A stretch of 64,000 nt of DNA from an uncultured Draconibacterium sp. (GCF_963677565.1 NZ_OY781982.1:1-64000); one strand, 5' to 3'. Positions 9,164-18,687 are shown, counted from the stretch's first letter. Program-made: numbers and translations. The notes: generated by a model from the letters alone, not told the origin.

Positions 9164-12100
9164 TTAGAAAGTTACATTAACACCAAACATCACTGTTTTT
9201 GCAATTGGATAGCCTCCCAAATCAATAGCAAGTGCACTTGCAGTTAACGGACGTACCTCCGGATCATTACCGGGGTATTTCGTAAAAGTGAAGAAGTCAT
9301 CCAATGACACATAAGCTCTTAATGCTGAGATTTGAATCTTATTTAACAAAGACGCGGGAACATTATATCCCAACTGTATTTGTTTAATCTTGAAATAAGA
9401 ACCATCAAATACAAATGCATCGGAATTTAAAAATCGCTGATCGGTGTGGTAATAAGGTGCAGGCTGTTTGGCAATGGTGTTTTCAGGTGTCCAGCGGTTG
9501 TCGAATAAAAACTGCGGACGGTTTGAAATTTCCTGAAGAACTCTTGATGTTCCATACATTAATTCCTGTCCGTAAGCACCGGTTCCATATAATAAGAAAT
9601 CGAAATTTTTGTACGACATGGAAATCGTTGCACCATAGGTAAAATCAGGGATACCATTCCCAATGTTTGTACGGTCAGCATCAGTAATTACACCATCATC
9701 AGTAATATCTTCATAGATAGGGCTACCATCTTCCTGGTTAATTCCGGCAATTTTGTAACCGCGCAAATACCACAACGGATACCCCTCCTCAAAGTAAGAA
9801 ATAGCAATATCGCTATGTGCCAATGAGCTACCGGCAATTCTTACGCCTTCTCCTTTATATTCATCAACGTTATTTTTTACTGTTGCAATATTGGCCTTAA
9901 CACTGTATTTAAAATCATTTTTAATCACGTCTTTCCACTCCATATCCAGTTCAAATCCCTGGTTATTAACAACCCCTACATTTTGGAATACAAAACTGGT
10001 ACCTGTTGTTAAAAGCGCTGAAGACTGTATCAACAAACCATCCGTGTTTTTAGTAAAGTAATCGGCTGTCAGACTCAACCTATCACTAAAGAAACGCACA
10101 TCCAAACCCAGGTTTAATTGCTTGGATTCTTCCCAACGCAAATTTGGATTTGCCAGATAAGAACTTGGACGCAAACCGGTGTACAATTGATCATTCATCC
10201 AGGTTTTATAATTTTCAACTACAAATTGACCTGCATATAGTGTTGGACTTGAATTAAGCGTGGCAGCATACATATAACCTCCCAGGTTACTAATACTACC
10301 GTTTTTACCATATGAAGCGCGTAATTTCAGTGAAGACAGAAAATCGCGGTTTATATCATTCATAAAGTTTTCATTGGTAACTGTCCATCCTGCAGATACA
10401 GAAGGAAAATAACCCCAGTTGTGGTCCAAATCCAGGTAAGCAGCATCGTATGAATCGGCCCTGAAATTAACCTGAACATTATACTTATTCGCGTAATCCC
10501 ATGTTAACCTTCCAAAATACGCGATTTGAACACTTTCTGACTGTCTACCCAATATCCTGTCATTAGCAGTTGTAGTTGAATAATCAAGATAACGATAGTT
10601 TTCTGCCGTACTTTCCAATCCATCGGTAACCGATGACATGAAGCTGGTTTTGTTTTCGATATATGACATACCTCCTAAAAGTGAAATTGTGCTCTCCTGA
10701 ATATCGAAACTATAATTGACAAAATTTTCCCACTGGTAATAACGGTTTGTTGTCTGGCTAACTTCTAAACGCGGGTTAATAGCATTCGATGTAGGCGCTG
10801 TCCAGTTTTCAGGTATATAACGGTTATACTCCGAATTTCCGAAACGATATCCTAAACGCGAAGTAAATACAAAATTTTTGAATGGTTTTAAATTACCAAA
10901 CAGGGTTCCGTTAATTCGAAACGCATCGGTTTGAGAGTTATCTAATTGTAGTGCTGCAATTGGATTAGGATTAGAAGTATTGAAAGATGACACGCCATAG
11001 TAGTTACCGGTTTCCGAATTAATTATTGGATAATAACCTGCTGCAACAGCATCCTGAACCTGAAGAGATGCACCTGTTACTCCTTTTGCATACTCAACCG
11101 GCGTTAACGGATCCACCAAATTAACCATACTTATAGGTGTTCCCCATAACACGGCATTTTCTCCAATACTTCTCTTTTTTGATGTTTCGATTGAATTGGT
11201 TGCACCAACTTCCAGCCATTCCTTAACGTGATAATTTCCGTTAAACTGGCCGGTAATCCGACTGTACTCATCGTTATTACCGATTACAATACCATCGTGA
11301 TCAAGGTAACCTAATGACACATATAAAGAACCATTATCATTACCGCCCTGAAAACTTACATTGTATTGCTGACGCAAACCACTCTCGTAAACTTCATCCT
11401 GCCAATCGGTGTCGGCCAATTTGTTGTTCACATAAGCACTTGGATCGTTGTAATAATACATATCCAATCTTTCAGCATTTGTCGGGCTTACTTCCAACAT
11501 GTAGGTTATAAAATCATCGGCATTTAAAACATCCTGTTTTTTTGCCAAACTTGAAATGGAATATTGTGAATCGAAACTTATTTCACCTCTCCCCTTTTTA
11601 CCAGTTTTTGTAGTAATAAGTACAACTCCGTTACCAGCCTCAGCACCATAAATAGCGGCCGATGCTGCATCCTTCAGTATTTCCATACTTTCGATATTGT
11701 CAGAATCTAAGTAGTCGATATTTGGCACTTTTAATCCATCAACAATGTAAAGCGGATCGGAAGTTCCGTTTGATGAATATCCACGAATTCGGACAGTTGA
11801 AGAAGCACCTGGCGAACCTGAGTTATTTACAATTTGAACGCCTGCAACTTTTCCCTGAATGGCTGATGCTGCATTTGTAGTTGATCGGTTTGCAAAATCT
11901 TCTGATTTTACACTTGCAATGGCTCCGGTAATATTACTTTTCTTTTGTGTACCGTAACCCACAACTACTACTTCATCCAAACCTACGTTTTCTTCTTCAA
12001 GCACAATACTTATCTGTGTTTGTCCACCAATTTCTATTTCCTGGGTAGTCATTCCAACAAATGAAAAAGATAAAACCTGAGCATCAGCCGGCACTTCAAG

Positions 12101-12634
12101 AGTGTAATTCCCATCAAAATCGGTAGTGATCCCAATAGTTGTTCCTTTAACAATTACAGTAACTCCGGGAAGTGGTTCTCCGTTTTTGTCGCTTACTTTT
12201 CCGGTAATAGTTTTCTTTTGTTGTTCCGATTCGGGTGTTGAATCTTTTTTTATCGAAAGCTTTACATTCTCATCTTCCAAGATTACAATCTGACGGTCGT
12301 AGATTTTGTATACGTTTTTAGTTCCATTAAAAACTTGATTCAGGATACTTTCAACCGTTTCATTTTCTACTGTAACATTAACTTTTCTGTTAACATCAAC
12401 ATCGTTCTCGTCGTACAGTAAAATAAATTCACTGTTCTTTTCAATCTCATCAAAAACCGTTTGAACACTGACTTCAGCAAGTTTAAGATTAAATTTGGTT
12501 TGTTGCGAATAGGTGTTATTAGCAGCCGAAACTGCCACAACCGAAAGCAACAAAATAGTTAGTAGTTTCATTTTCAAAAAAATTTTGGCCATGCTTCCTC
12601 TGGGAAAGCAAAGCACAGTTCGCTTTTTTTTCAT
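9164..12634 (-). CDS. susC: SusC/RagA TonB-dependent glycan transporter with N-terminal STN signalling domain
   Basis: 1156 residues. An N-terminal signal (LLTILLLSVVAVSAA) is followed by a secretin/TonB short N-terminal (STN) domain (about residues 45-125) that in this family contacts a FecR-type anti-sigma factor. Next come a carboxypeptidase-regulatory-like/DUF4480 domain (ITGKVSDKNGEPLPGVTVIVKGT), the TonB-box region (LDEVVVVGYGTQKKSNITG), the plug domain (SDPLYIVDGLKVPNIDYL, DAASAAIYGAEAGNGVVLITTK) and a 22-strand barrel to the C-terminal aromatic-ended strand (VMFGVNVTF). Together with SusD it forms the import pair. The STN domain matches the upstream fecR and sigma genes, giving a substrate-sensing trans-envelope circuit. 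Confidence 0.95.
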   Translation of the reverse strand: MKKKRTVLCFPRGSMAKIFLKMKLLTILLLSVVAVSAANNTYSQQTKFNLKLAEVSVQTVFDEIEKNSEFILLYDENDVDVNRKVNVTVENETVESILNQVFNGTKNVYKIYDRQIVILEDENVKLSIKKDSTPESEQQKKTITGKVSDKNGEPLPGVTVIVKGTTIGITTDFDGNYTLEVPADAQVLSFSFVGMTTQEIEIGGQTQISIVLEEENVGLDEVVVVGYGTQKKSNITGAIASVKSEDFANRSTTNAASAIQGKVAGVQIVNNSGSPGASSTVRIRGYSSNGTSDPLYIVDGLKVPNIDYLDSDNIESMEILKDAASAAIYGAEAGNGVVLITTKTGKKGRGEISFDSQYSISSLAKKQDVLNADDFITYMLEVSPTNAERLDMYYYNDPSAYVNNKLADTDWQDEVYESGLRQQYNVSFQGGNDNGSLYVSLGYLDHDGIVIGNNDEYSRITGQFNGNYHVKEWLEVGATNSIETSKKRSIGENAVLWGTPISMVNLVDPLTPVEYAKGVTGASLQVQDAVAAGYYPIINSETGNYYGVSSFNTSNPNPIAALQLDNSQTDAFRINGTLFGNLKPFKNFVFTSRLGYRFGNSEYNRYIPENWTAPTSNAINPRLEVSQTTNRYYQWENFVNYSFDIQESTISLLGGMSYIENKTSFMSSVTDGLESTAENYRYLDYSTTTANDRILGRQSESVQIAYFGRLTWDYANKYNVQVNFRADSYDAAYLDLDHNWGYFPSVSAGWTVTNENFMNDINRDFLSSLKLRASYGKNGSISNLGGYMYAATLNSSPTLYAGQFVVENYKTWMNDQLYTGLRPSSYLANPNLRWEESKQLNLGLDVRFFSDRLSLTADYFTKNTDGLLIQSSALLTTGTSFVFQNVGVVNNQGFELDMEWKDVIKNDFKYSVKANIATVKNNVDEYKGEGVRIAGSSLAHSDIAISYFEEGYPLWYLRGYKIAGINQEDGSPIYEDITDDGVITDADRTNIGNGIPDFTYGATISMSYKNFDFLLYGTGAYGQELMYGTSRVLQEISNRPQFLFDNRWTPENTIAKQPAPYYHTDQRFLNSDAFVFDGSYFKIKQIQLGYNVPASLLNKIQISALRAYVSLDDFFTFTKYPGNDPEVRPLTASALAIDLGGYPIAKTVMFGVNVTF

Positions 12635-12679
12635 AATTTTGAAATGTTTAGATTAAATACTTTTATTTAATTTAGTTTT

Positions 12680-12713
12680 GAAAACCGGAAAGCCTGCCCG
12701 CTAACCGGTTTTC
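12680..12713 (-). terminator. Hairpin between fecR and susC (attenuator or processing stem)
   Basis: Perfect 9-bp arms (GAAAACCGG at 12680-12688, CCGGTTTTC at 12705-12713) with a 16-nt loop lie in the 102-bp gap between the FecR gene and susC. On the minus strand no long U-run follows, so it looks more like a partial terminator, attenuator or RNA-stabilising stem that could set different levels for the regulator and the transporter. Confidence 0.5.
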
Positions 12714-12736
12714 GCTTTTTTGCTATCTGTTAATCA

Positions 12737-13954
12737 TCATCTTTTCCTTTCAATAGTCACCTGATTATTTACAATGGTGTAATCCAATTTGGCAACATCT
12801 GACAAAGCTTCCATTACTACAGCCAATGAGTCTTTTAAGTCAAGTTTTCCTGTAATTATTTCTTCAGAAGGAAATTCTTCCGGCACACTAATATGGATAT
12901 CATAGTACCTTTCCAATTTCGTAAAAACCTTTTCCAGACTTTGTTTTTTAAACTCAAACCAGCCCTCGGTCCAGGCCAGGTAAACATCGGCATCGGGTTC
13001 ATCGCGTACAATAATTTCCTTTTCATCCTTGTCGAATGTTGCTTTCTGGTTAGGTTGTAGCACAATACTTTTTGAAACTAATCCGAATGATTTCTTTTTG
13101 GTTAATGCCACACTTCCTTCCACCAAAACCGTTTCAATAGTTTCATCATCAGGATATGCAGCAACATTAAAATGTGTACCCAATACTTTTACACCAAGCT
13201 CGTTGGCATTAACAATAAAAGGTTGGTGTTCGTTTTTTGTAACCTTAAAACAGGCTTCTCCCTGTAGGTAGACTTCGCGTGTTTCGTTTGTAAACTTTGT
13301 AGGGAAAGCCAGCCGGCTGCCTGCATTTAACCATACTTGTGTTCCATCGGCAAGCATTAATTCCGAGCGTCTTCCAAATGGAACAATTACTTCGTTCATT
13401 TGAACTTTGCTTGTATTGGATGTAGCCTTGTCAGATAAGTCGATTGTATTTTCATTATCAATAATGAGTTCTTTATCATTATTTAAAGCAATGGTTGATT
13501 TCTCCTTTTTCAGCGCAATTTGTTCGCCATCGGACAAAACCAAACGTGCATCTTCCTGATTATCGTCAATATTTGAAGAGGTAAATTGATATTCGGTATT
13601 TCTATTATTTAAATACGAATATCCCAGAATACCTATCGAGACAATTATAAGTACTGACGCAGCAGCAGCAAATGTCTTGCGAATCTTAATTGTACGTGAC
13701 TTATTTTTATGTAATTTATTGAATTGGTCAATGTTTTGCCACATCTGTAACACATCCTCTTCGTCCAGAATATCATACGTATCTTTTAGAAGATGAAGAA
13801 TTTCCCGGGCTCTATTCGCTCGGCCCTGTATTTCAGAATGATTATTTATGAAAGAACTCCACTCTTTGTTTTTATGCCCTTTCAATACCCAGGCAACAAA
13901 TTGTTTGTCTTCAAGCAGTTCTTCCAGCGTATAATTTAAATATTTACTGTCCAT
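12737..13954 (-). CDS. FecR-family anti-sigma / signal-transducing membrane protein
   Basis: 405 residues. An N-terminal cytoplasmic segment (~1-90) would bind the sigma factor. One membrane helix lies around residues 93-115 (AAAASVLIIVSIGILGYSYL). The periplasmic FecR domain contains QVWLNAGSRLAFPTKF, REVYLQGEACFKV and GVKVLGTHFNVAAYPDDE, and the C-terminal DUF4974/STN-like domain (about residues 325-405) contacts the SusC STN domain. It lies between the ECF sigma gene and susC, as in Bacteroidota PUL regulation. Expected role: hold the sigma factor inactive until SusC reports substrate. Confidence 0.93.
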   Translation of the reverse strand: MDSKYLNYTLEELLEDKQFVAWVLKGHKNKEWSSFINNHSEIQGRANRAREILHLLKDTYDILDEEDVLQMWQNIDQFNKLHKNKSRTIKIRKTFAAAASVLIIVSIGILGYSYLNNRNTEYQFTSSNIDDNQEDARLVLSDGEQIALKKEKSTIALNNDKELIIDNENTIDLSDKATSNTSKVQMNEVIVPFGRRSELMLADGTQVWLNAGSRLAFPTKFTNETREVYLQGEACFKVTKNEHQPFIVNANELGVKVLGTHFNVAAYPDDETIETVLVEGSVALTKKKSFGLVSKSIVLQPNQKATFDKDEKEIIVRDEPDADVYLAWTEGWFEFKKQSLEKVFTKLERYYDIHISVPEEFPSEEIITGKLDLKDSLAVVMEALSDVAKLDYTIVNNQVTIERKR

Positions 13955-14061
13955 TTTGTCTTTCTCTAATTAAAACACGGAATAGAAATACTACTTGGTT
14001 AACAAGTATTTCCCCGTTTATAAATAGAAAGAGTGATTGGAAAATTTTGTGGACAGAAAAA

Positions 14062-14673
14062 TCAATTATTTTTTGAAAAAATATTTTTTTGAGAAGAAAA
14101 AGCAAACAATAACAGAACACTACCATTGTCTCCGAGTGCTTTTCGCAACGACCGTAATGCACGGAAAACCTGCTTCCTTGCAGAATCATATCTCAAGGAC
14201 ATAACTTCACAAATCTGTTCGTACGAAAAGTCGCAGGTATATTTGTAGTAAAGGATCTCTCGTTGCTTTGGAGACAATTCTTTTAAAGCGTCCTGCACCA
14301 GGCGTCTATTTTCTGAAAGCTGCTCTTCTTCTATCATTTCCTTTTCTATGGAATAAACGATATCTGCTTTCATCATATTTGCTTCGGTTGGACGTTCAAA
14401 AAATTTGCCTTTTTTAGCAACCAAAGCTAATTTATTTCGAAAAGAAGAAATCAGGTAAAAGCGTATATTATCAGTTGATCCAAGGCTTTTTCTCGTTCTT
14501 ATTAAATCAAAAAATAAAGCTTGAATCATATCTTTGATCAACTCATCGTCGTCAAAAAATTTTTTACCATATCGAAATAAATCCTGTATATACTGATAGT
14601 AGATGTGAGAGAGTGCGTAATCGTCTCCATTCCGGAAGTCGTCCCATATTTTTTTATCGGTTTTATTACTCAC
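14062..14673 (-). CDS. ECF-type RNA polymerase sigma factor (FecI-like, PUL regulator)
   Basis: 203 residues, with sigma region 2 near the N-terminus (YIQDLFRYGKKFFDDDELIKDMIQ) and region 4 helix-turn-helix near residues 130-185 (LSPKQREILYYKYTCDFSYEQICEVM). It starts with GTG at 14673; no in-frame ATG exists before region 2, which supports that choice. The stop is 107 bp upstream of fecR. The partner fecR and susC follow on the same strand, so this is expected to activate the downstream operon. Confidence 0.9.
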   Translation of the reverse strand: MSNKTDKKIWDDFRNGDDYALSHIYYQYIQDLFRYGKKFFDDDELIKDMIQALFFDLIRTRKSLGSTDNIRFYLISSFRNKLALVAKKGKFFERPTEANMMKADIVYSIEKEMIEEEQLSENRRLVQDALKELSPKQREILYYKYTCDFSYEQICEVMSLRYDSARKQVFRALRSLRKALGDNGSVLLLFAFSSQKNIFSKNN

Positions 14674-15178
14674 AAGCTTCAGATTTGATCAGGCTCAACT
14701 ATCCTTTCTTACAAAGTTCAGATAGATTAGTTGTTTGCAATGATAAGAAATTTTGTAGAGATAAAGAATGTTACTTTAGCTCAATGAGAATTATAGTTAA
14801 TAATTCTCACCACTTCTGTTCTTTTACTTTGGACAATTAACTGCTTTTGTACTATATGATTATATCGTCGCTATTTCATTATTGTTTACTACTCCATTGC
14901 AATTCATACCCCGATCTCTATTCTTCACCTTTTGTATATGGTTCTCCTTTACGCTCTTCAATTTTTTATATTAAATACATTAAATGTATTATCAAAATAA
15001 AGCTGATGGCACCAAGAGAGTTTAGAAAAAATTCCTTTTCATAAAGCTTTACAATTTGAGATTCTTGTATTATAAAATGATAGCACACCACCTCTCTAGA
15101 GTAAGTTGACTGACAGCTATCTGCTAATAAATATTACTTTGAAACGATGGTAGATACAAAAAACATCTTTAATATATC
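14674..15178. other. Gene-free AT-rich spacer between PUL and IS21
   Basis: About 505 bp without a convincing gene. Short frames (for example a 65-codon one at 14847-15044) have no family features. The stretch next to the sigma gene must hold its promoter. The part next to the IS does not encode the N-terminus of the gene whose C-terminus lies on the other side of the IS, so the two flanks do not rejoin. Confidence 0.6.
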
Positions 15179-15192
15179 TGGAAAATCCGCTT

Positions 15193-15251
15193 AAACTGAC
15201 CACCCTTCTACGATTTAAGTTGACCACCTGCGCCGGAGTAAATTGACCACC
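15193..15251 (+). repeat. IS21 left-end multiple terminal repeats (3 copies)
   Basis: Three copies of AA(A/G)(C/T)TGACCACC begin at 15193, 15217 and 15240, spaced 24 and 23 bp. In IS21-type elements such repeats are transposase (IstA) binding sites. Confidence 0.85.
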
Positions 15252-15316
15252 CCCGATTTTCCCAAAACGAAAAGAACATTTTCAGTGTTATTTTGAATCA
15301 AATTTAACAAAAATAA

Positions 15317-16051
15317 TTACTCTTCTTTTTTACGTTTTCTTCTCATTGATTCACCTCTTAGTTCTATCCTGTTGGATTGATGGATTAACCGGTCGAGTAT
15401 AGCATCGGCAATGGTTTTTTCTCCGATAACAGAATACCAGCCAGCAATAGGTATTTGTGAGGTTACAATCAAAGAACCTATATTTTGCCTGTCTTCAATA
15501 ATCTCAAGCAAAGCAAGCCGGTTGGGGTTATCAAGCGGTTGCAGCCCAAAATCGTCGATAATAACCAGGTGTTGGCGCTCTATTTTAGCCAGTTCTTTCA
15601 GGTAAGAACCATCGGCTTTCGCCATTTTTAGTTTCGCAAACATTTTATTGGCATTAAAATACATCACCCTGTACCCCTCGATACAAGCCTGGTAGCCCAA
15701 AGCTGTTGCCAGGTAGCTTTTCCCTACACCGGTGCTTCCTGTAATCAGTATATTTTCACATTTTTCGATATAATCGCATTCTGCCAGCCGTAGAATACTG
15801 TTCCGGTCAATGTTCCTCATTTCATCGTAAATAATGTTTTCGATTGATGCTTTGTAATGGAACCGGGCGTTTTTAATCCCCCTTTCAATCTTGCGGTTCT
15901 GTCGGTCGTCCCATTCGGCATCAACCAGCATCGATACAAACTGATCTAAAGTGTAATCGTTTGTTTTGCCTGTTTCAATAGCAGTACGAAAAGCTCCATG
16001 CATTCCATAGAGCTTTATCTGCTTCATTTTCGTTAAAGTAGTTTCATTCAT
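15317..16051 (-). CDS. istB: IS21 helper ATPase IstB
   Basis: 244 residues, standard IstB length. AAA+ ATPase with Walker A GSTGVGKSYLATALG (about residues 105-119) and Walker B HLVIIDDFG, then DRLIHQSNRIELRGESMR typical of IstB/DnaC-like helpers. IstB forms an ATP-dependent clamp that selects target DNA and activates IstA. It starts 12 bp after istA stops, in the usual operon order. Confidence 0.95.
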   Translation of the reverse strand: MNETTLTKMKQIKLYGMHGAFRTAIETGKTNDYTLDQFVSMLVDAEWDDRQNRKIERGIKNARFHYKASIENIIYDEMRNIDRNSILRLAECDYIEKCENILITGSTGVGKSYLATALGYQACIEGYRVMYFNANKMFAKLKMAKADGSYLKELAKIERQHLVIIDDFGLQPLDNPNRLALLEIIEDRQNIGSLIVTSQIPIAGWYSVIGEKTIADAILDRLIHQSNRIELRGESMRRKRKKEE

Positions 16052-16063
16052 ATAAACCTGTTT

Positions 16064-17608
16064 TTAGTTGTAGTAATGTTTTCCCCTGATGTTTTGATGC
16101 TCGGGAAGTATTTGCTCATTTTGCTCTTCTTCAATTGAATCCAGACCGTTTTCGAGTATTCGCTGGATTATCCGGTAATTTGATATATCGTATTCGAGGG
16201 CACGCTTACAGGCATTGATAAGCCGCTGTTTTCCTACTTTCTTTACAAAGGAAAGTACGCCCATACAGCTTTTGTAAGCCTGTTCGGGATGTTGTTTTTG
16301 TTCCAGTATCCTGCAAATCAGTTCTTCAACACTTGGGTCGATGGAAGTTGCCCAGTCGATAAAACGTTGTGGTGTCCAGTCGGTAACAAACTGGTGGGTG
16401 CTTGCCAGGTGCTGTTTTTCAGTTGTGTAGTGATAAGGCTTCAGGTTTCTTCGGTGAGATGCAATCCGGTTGTATTTGTAATAGATCTCAACACTGCTGC
16501 TTGTAAACAACAGCTTTACTTTTTTACGGATATACTGAAACGGGACACTGTAGTAATGTTTGTCTTTGCCCAAAAGCACATGCCCGTTCATCATTACTGT
16601 TGCAAAAGATTGTTGTTTTATCTCGAAACGGGTAACGGGAAGGGATGATAGTTTTTCCTGCTCATCTTCTTTAAACGACTGGTAACGCGAGTATGGCCGC
16701 CCGGTGAGTTTCTTGTTGTTGTGCTGCTTTAACAGTTCCCAAACACGGCAGTTCATACTTTTGATGATGGTAAACTCTTCTTGTTTTATAATGGGGTAAA
16801 TACGTTGATAAAGTATTTTAACAGCTCCTTCGGCCAATGATTTGTCGCGGGGTTTATAGGCTCTTGCCGGAAGTATGGTCGTTTCATAATGTTCAGCAAA
16901 ATCCAGCAATGTTTCGTTTATGGTGGGCTCGTAACGACTGCTTTTGGTTACTGCCGAACGCAGGTTGTCGGGTACTATGGCGGCAGGAACTCCCCGGAAG
17001 TAGTGCTGCGCATTTTCTATTGATGCGATAAAATCTTCTTTTTTCTGACTTGGCGATACCTCGGCGTAGGTATATTGGCTGGCTCCGAGTATGGCCACAA
17101 AAAATTGTAGTTCTTGCACTTCTCCTGTTTCGGGGTCAACGATTTCCAATGTCTTGCCGGCATAGTCCACAAACATCTTGTCGCCTGCCTTGTGTGTCAT
17201 GTGCATTACCGGGTTAACCTTTTTACCCCAGCGTTTGTAATACTCGCAAAATTGTGAGCTTTTATACCCGTCGGGATGTTTGGCGATGTACTGCTGCCAC
17301 ATTGAAAGTTTGGTTACCCCAACCTTTTTCAACTCACGCTCCATGTGAGGAAAGAACGCATACAGGTCTTTTAGTTTTGGTGACAACTCGGGTTCTTTAT
17401 TGCTGATAAACAGTGTTTCCAGTTCAACATCGCTTTTCTGCTTTATAGCCTCGGGTGACAGGTTTAGCATTTGGTACAACGCAATGTATTTTTTTACCGT
17501 ATTGCGCGACAACGAAAGGTAGTTGCTGATAAATAACTTGCTTTTTCCCTGGCAGTGCAGTTGGATTACTTTTCTTACTTTACTCATGTTTATTAGTTTA
17601 TTTGCCAT
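16064..17608 (-). CDS. istA: IS21 transposase IstA (DDE integrase)
   Basis: 514 residues. An N-terminal helix-turn-helix (VIQLHCQGKSKLFISNYLSL) is followed by the rve DDE catalytic core: first Asp in MFVDYAGK, second in AAIVPDNLRSAV, Glu in SLAEGAVKILYQRIYP. The C-terminal beta-barrel-like region (ALL/GHVLLGKDKHYYSVP) is typical of IstA. It catalyses strand transfer of the IS. Full length, no frameshift seen, so possibly active. Confidence 0.95.
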   Translation of the reverse strand: MANKLINMSKVRKVIQLHCQGKSKLFISNYLSLSRNTVKKYIALYQMLNLSPEAIKQKSDVELETLFISNKEPELSPKLKDLYAFFPHMERELKKVGVTKLSMWQQYIAKHPDGYKSSQFCEYYKRWGKKVNPVMHMTHKAGDKMFVDYAGKTLEIVDPETGEVQELQFFVAILGASQYTYAEVSPSQKKEDFIASIENAQHYFRGVPAAIVPDNLRSAVTKSSRYEPTINETLLDFAEHYETTILPARAYKPRDKSLAEGAVKILYQRIYPIIKQEEFTIIKSMNCRVWELLKQHNNKKLTGRPYSRYQSFKEDEQEKLSSLPVTRFEIKQQSFATVMMNGHVLLGKDKHYYSVPFQYIRKKVKLLFTSSSVEIYYKYNRIASHRRNLKPYHYTTEKQHLASTHQFVTDWTPQRFIDWATSIDPSVEELICRILEQKQHPEQAYKSCMGVLSFVKKVGKQRLINACKRALEYDISNYRIIQRILENGLDSIEEEQNEQILPEHQNIRGKHYYN

Positions 17609-17673
17609 ATCTCGTGCATTTATTTGTACACGAAATTAGGCCTTCAAAAACATGAAAAAGCCTCTTCGTTTCA

Positions 17674-17780
17674 GGTGGTCACTTTGCCCCGGAGAGGGGT
17701 GGTCACTTTAAATCGGAATGAGGTGGTCAGTTTGCTCCGGAAACGGTGGTCACATTAGCCCGGAATCAGGTGGTCAGTTT
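17674..17780 (-). repeat. IS21 right-end multiple terminal repeats (5 copies)
   Basis: Five copies of GGTGGTCA(C/G)(T/A)TT begin at 17674, 17698, 17722, 17745 and 17769. The spacing of 24, 24, 23 and 24 bp places each on nearly the same helical face. They are the inverse of the left-end set and probable IstA binding sites; the right array has two more copies than the left. Confidence 0.88.
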
Positions 17781-17795
17781 GGCCGGTTTTTCCAG

Positions 17796-18128
17796 GATAC
17801 GGCTAAAGACGAGGGCAATACGTATATGAAACTATTGTGTGTTGCTTTTGATTTATCAATCCTATCAACCTACAATCCAGAATCTTATTATCGTTTTGTG
17901 TACCATGACGATGTACTTTCACAACAGGATAATGGTATTAAAACTCGTTTATTGTTATTAGTTGACGAACTGACAAAGCAACTGAATCTTCAATATATAT
18001 TATCAGCAATAAAATCAGATTTACCTGTAGGAAATAATGATATGCCAATAAAATTTGCAGAAGAGGATATTGTTCTGAAGCTGCATGATAAAGATTCTAC
18101 TGGCACACTATTTGGCTTTGAGTTTTAG
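17796..18128 (+). pseudogene. C-terminal remnant of a DUF2326 (YydD-like, ABC-three-component-type) ATPase gene
   Basis: About 110 codons remain, entering directly from the IS21 right end: DTAKDEGNTYMKLLCVAFDL, then FVYHDDVLSQQDNGIKTRLL and LQYILSAIKSDLP. This matches the conserved C-terminal DUF2326 block (FDL..., HDxxL...D, QYIxxIxxDxxP) found in SMC/RecN-like ATPases of ABC-three-component systems, many of which are counter-element or defence-linked. An open frame extends upstream to 17718, but its first 26 codons are IS end sequence. The N-terminal SMC part is absent, also on the far side of the IS. Family assignment is from motif memory, fairly confident. Confidence 0.75.
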
Positions 18129-18129
18129 T

Positions 18130-18672
18130 CTAGACCAAATACTCCCCAATATCAACCCCACCAACCTCATTACCAGAAACAGGATCATCACCATGCCCCA
18201 ACCGACCCAAATGCAAATCAATTAACCCTGAAATACGTTTTTGATAGCTTTCGGAGGTTGCTGCCAGTTGCTCTACCCAATCGGTTTTTTCATTATCGTG
18301 AAGTAACTTTCCGGTTTGAGATGGCTTTTTCGGTTGCTCATTTTCCACCTCGGTAACTACCTCCATCATTTCTTCAAAAGTTATATCCATCGAAGTTCCA
18401 TTCGCAATACCAAGCTCTTCCAATTCTTCATCGAGCTCAACTTCCTCATAATCCAGAGCGACTTCAATATCCAGCTTACCGGTGGAATTTGAAGCGGATT
18501 GACGCTCTCTTTCCGTATTCAAAACAAAGGTGCTTTTTCCGATAATTCCGCTATCATCTGATAAATAGCTTTTTTTTTCTTCATTGGCAACAGGTGCCGA
18601 AGAACGCCTCCAATCCTTAAAGAAAATACGTAGCAGAATGATTATCCCAACTATTACAACAAATTCAATCAT
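18130..18672 (-). CDS. Membrane-anchored protein in TraD position of Bacteroidota tra operon
   Basis: 180 residues. A single N-terminal membrane helix (VVIVGIIILLRIFF) is followed by a charged, glutamate-rich, probably disordered region and a short conserved-looking C-terminus (ISGLIDLHLGRLGHG). Third gene of the traA-traB-traD order known from CTnDOT-type elements. No enzymatic motif. Function unknown; it may tether the partition or relaxosome proteins to the membrane. Its stop is 1 bp from the end of the convergent DUF2326 stub, so the junction trimmed everything beyond it. Confidence 0.6.
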   Translation of the reverse strand: MIEFVVIVGIIILLRIFFKDWRRSSAPVANEEKKSYLSDDSGIIGKSTFVLNTERERQSASNSTGKLDIEVALDYEEVELDEELEELGIANGTSMDITFEEMMEVVTEVENEQPKKPSQTGKLLHDNEKTDWVEQLAATSESYQKRISGLIDLHLGRLGHGDDPVSGNEVGGVDIGEYLV

Positions 18673-18687
18673 AACTTCCGGTTTGGA

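Larger units (their letters stand above)
15179..17794 (-). mobile_element. IS21-family insertion sequence (istA-istB), apparently complete
   Basis: About 2.6 kb. Terminal inverted repeats are visible: the left end begins TGGAAAATCCG and the right end, read in reverse, begins TGGAAAAACCGG, each leading into AAACTGACCACC. Sub-terminal multiple repeats flank istA and istB on both sides. The 5 bp immediately outside the ends (ATATC on the left, GGATA on the right) do not match, so no target-site duplication is seen, which is unusual for a simple insertion and suggests IS-associated deletion or recombination. Both genes look intact. Confidence 0.9.

Noticed and set aside
13944..14189. 81-codon minus-strand frame overlapping the sigma gene
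   Set aside because: Mostly in an alternate frame of the sigma factor gene; no independent support.
14847..15044. 65-codon frame in the spacer before IS21
   Set aside because: AT-rich low-complexity product, no motif, no ribosome binding site.
14674..15178. attL for the integrase (copy of the tRNA-Asp 3' end)
   Set aside because: Read for GCGGTGACG and neighbouring tRNA segments; none found, so no site is claimed.
17718..17795. Open frame upstream of the DUF2326 stub, seeming to give an intact 136-residue gene
   Set aside because: The first 26 codons are translated IS21 terminal repeats; homology begins only at the IS boundary.
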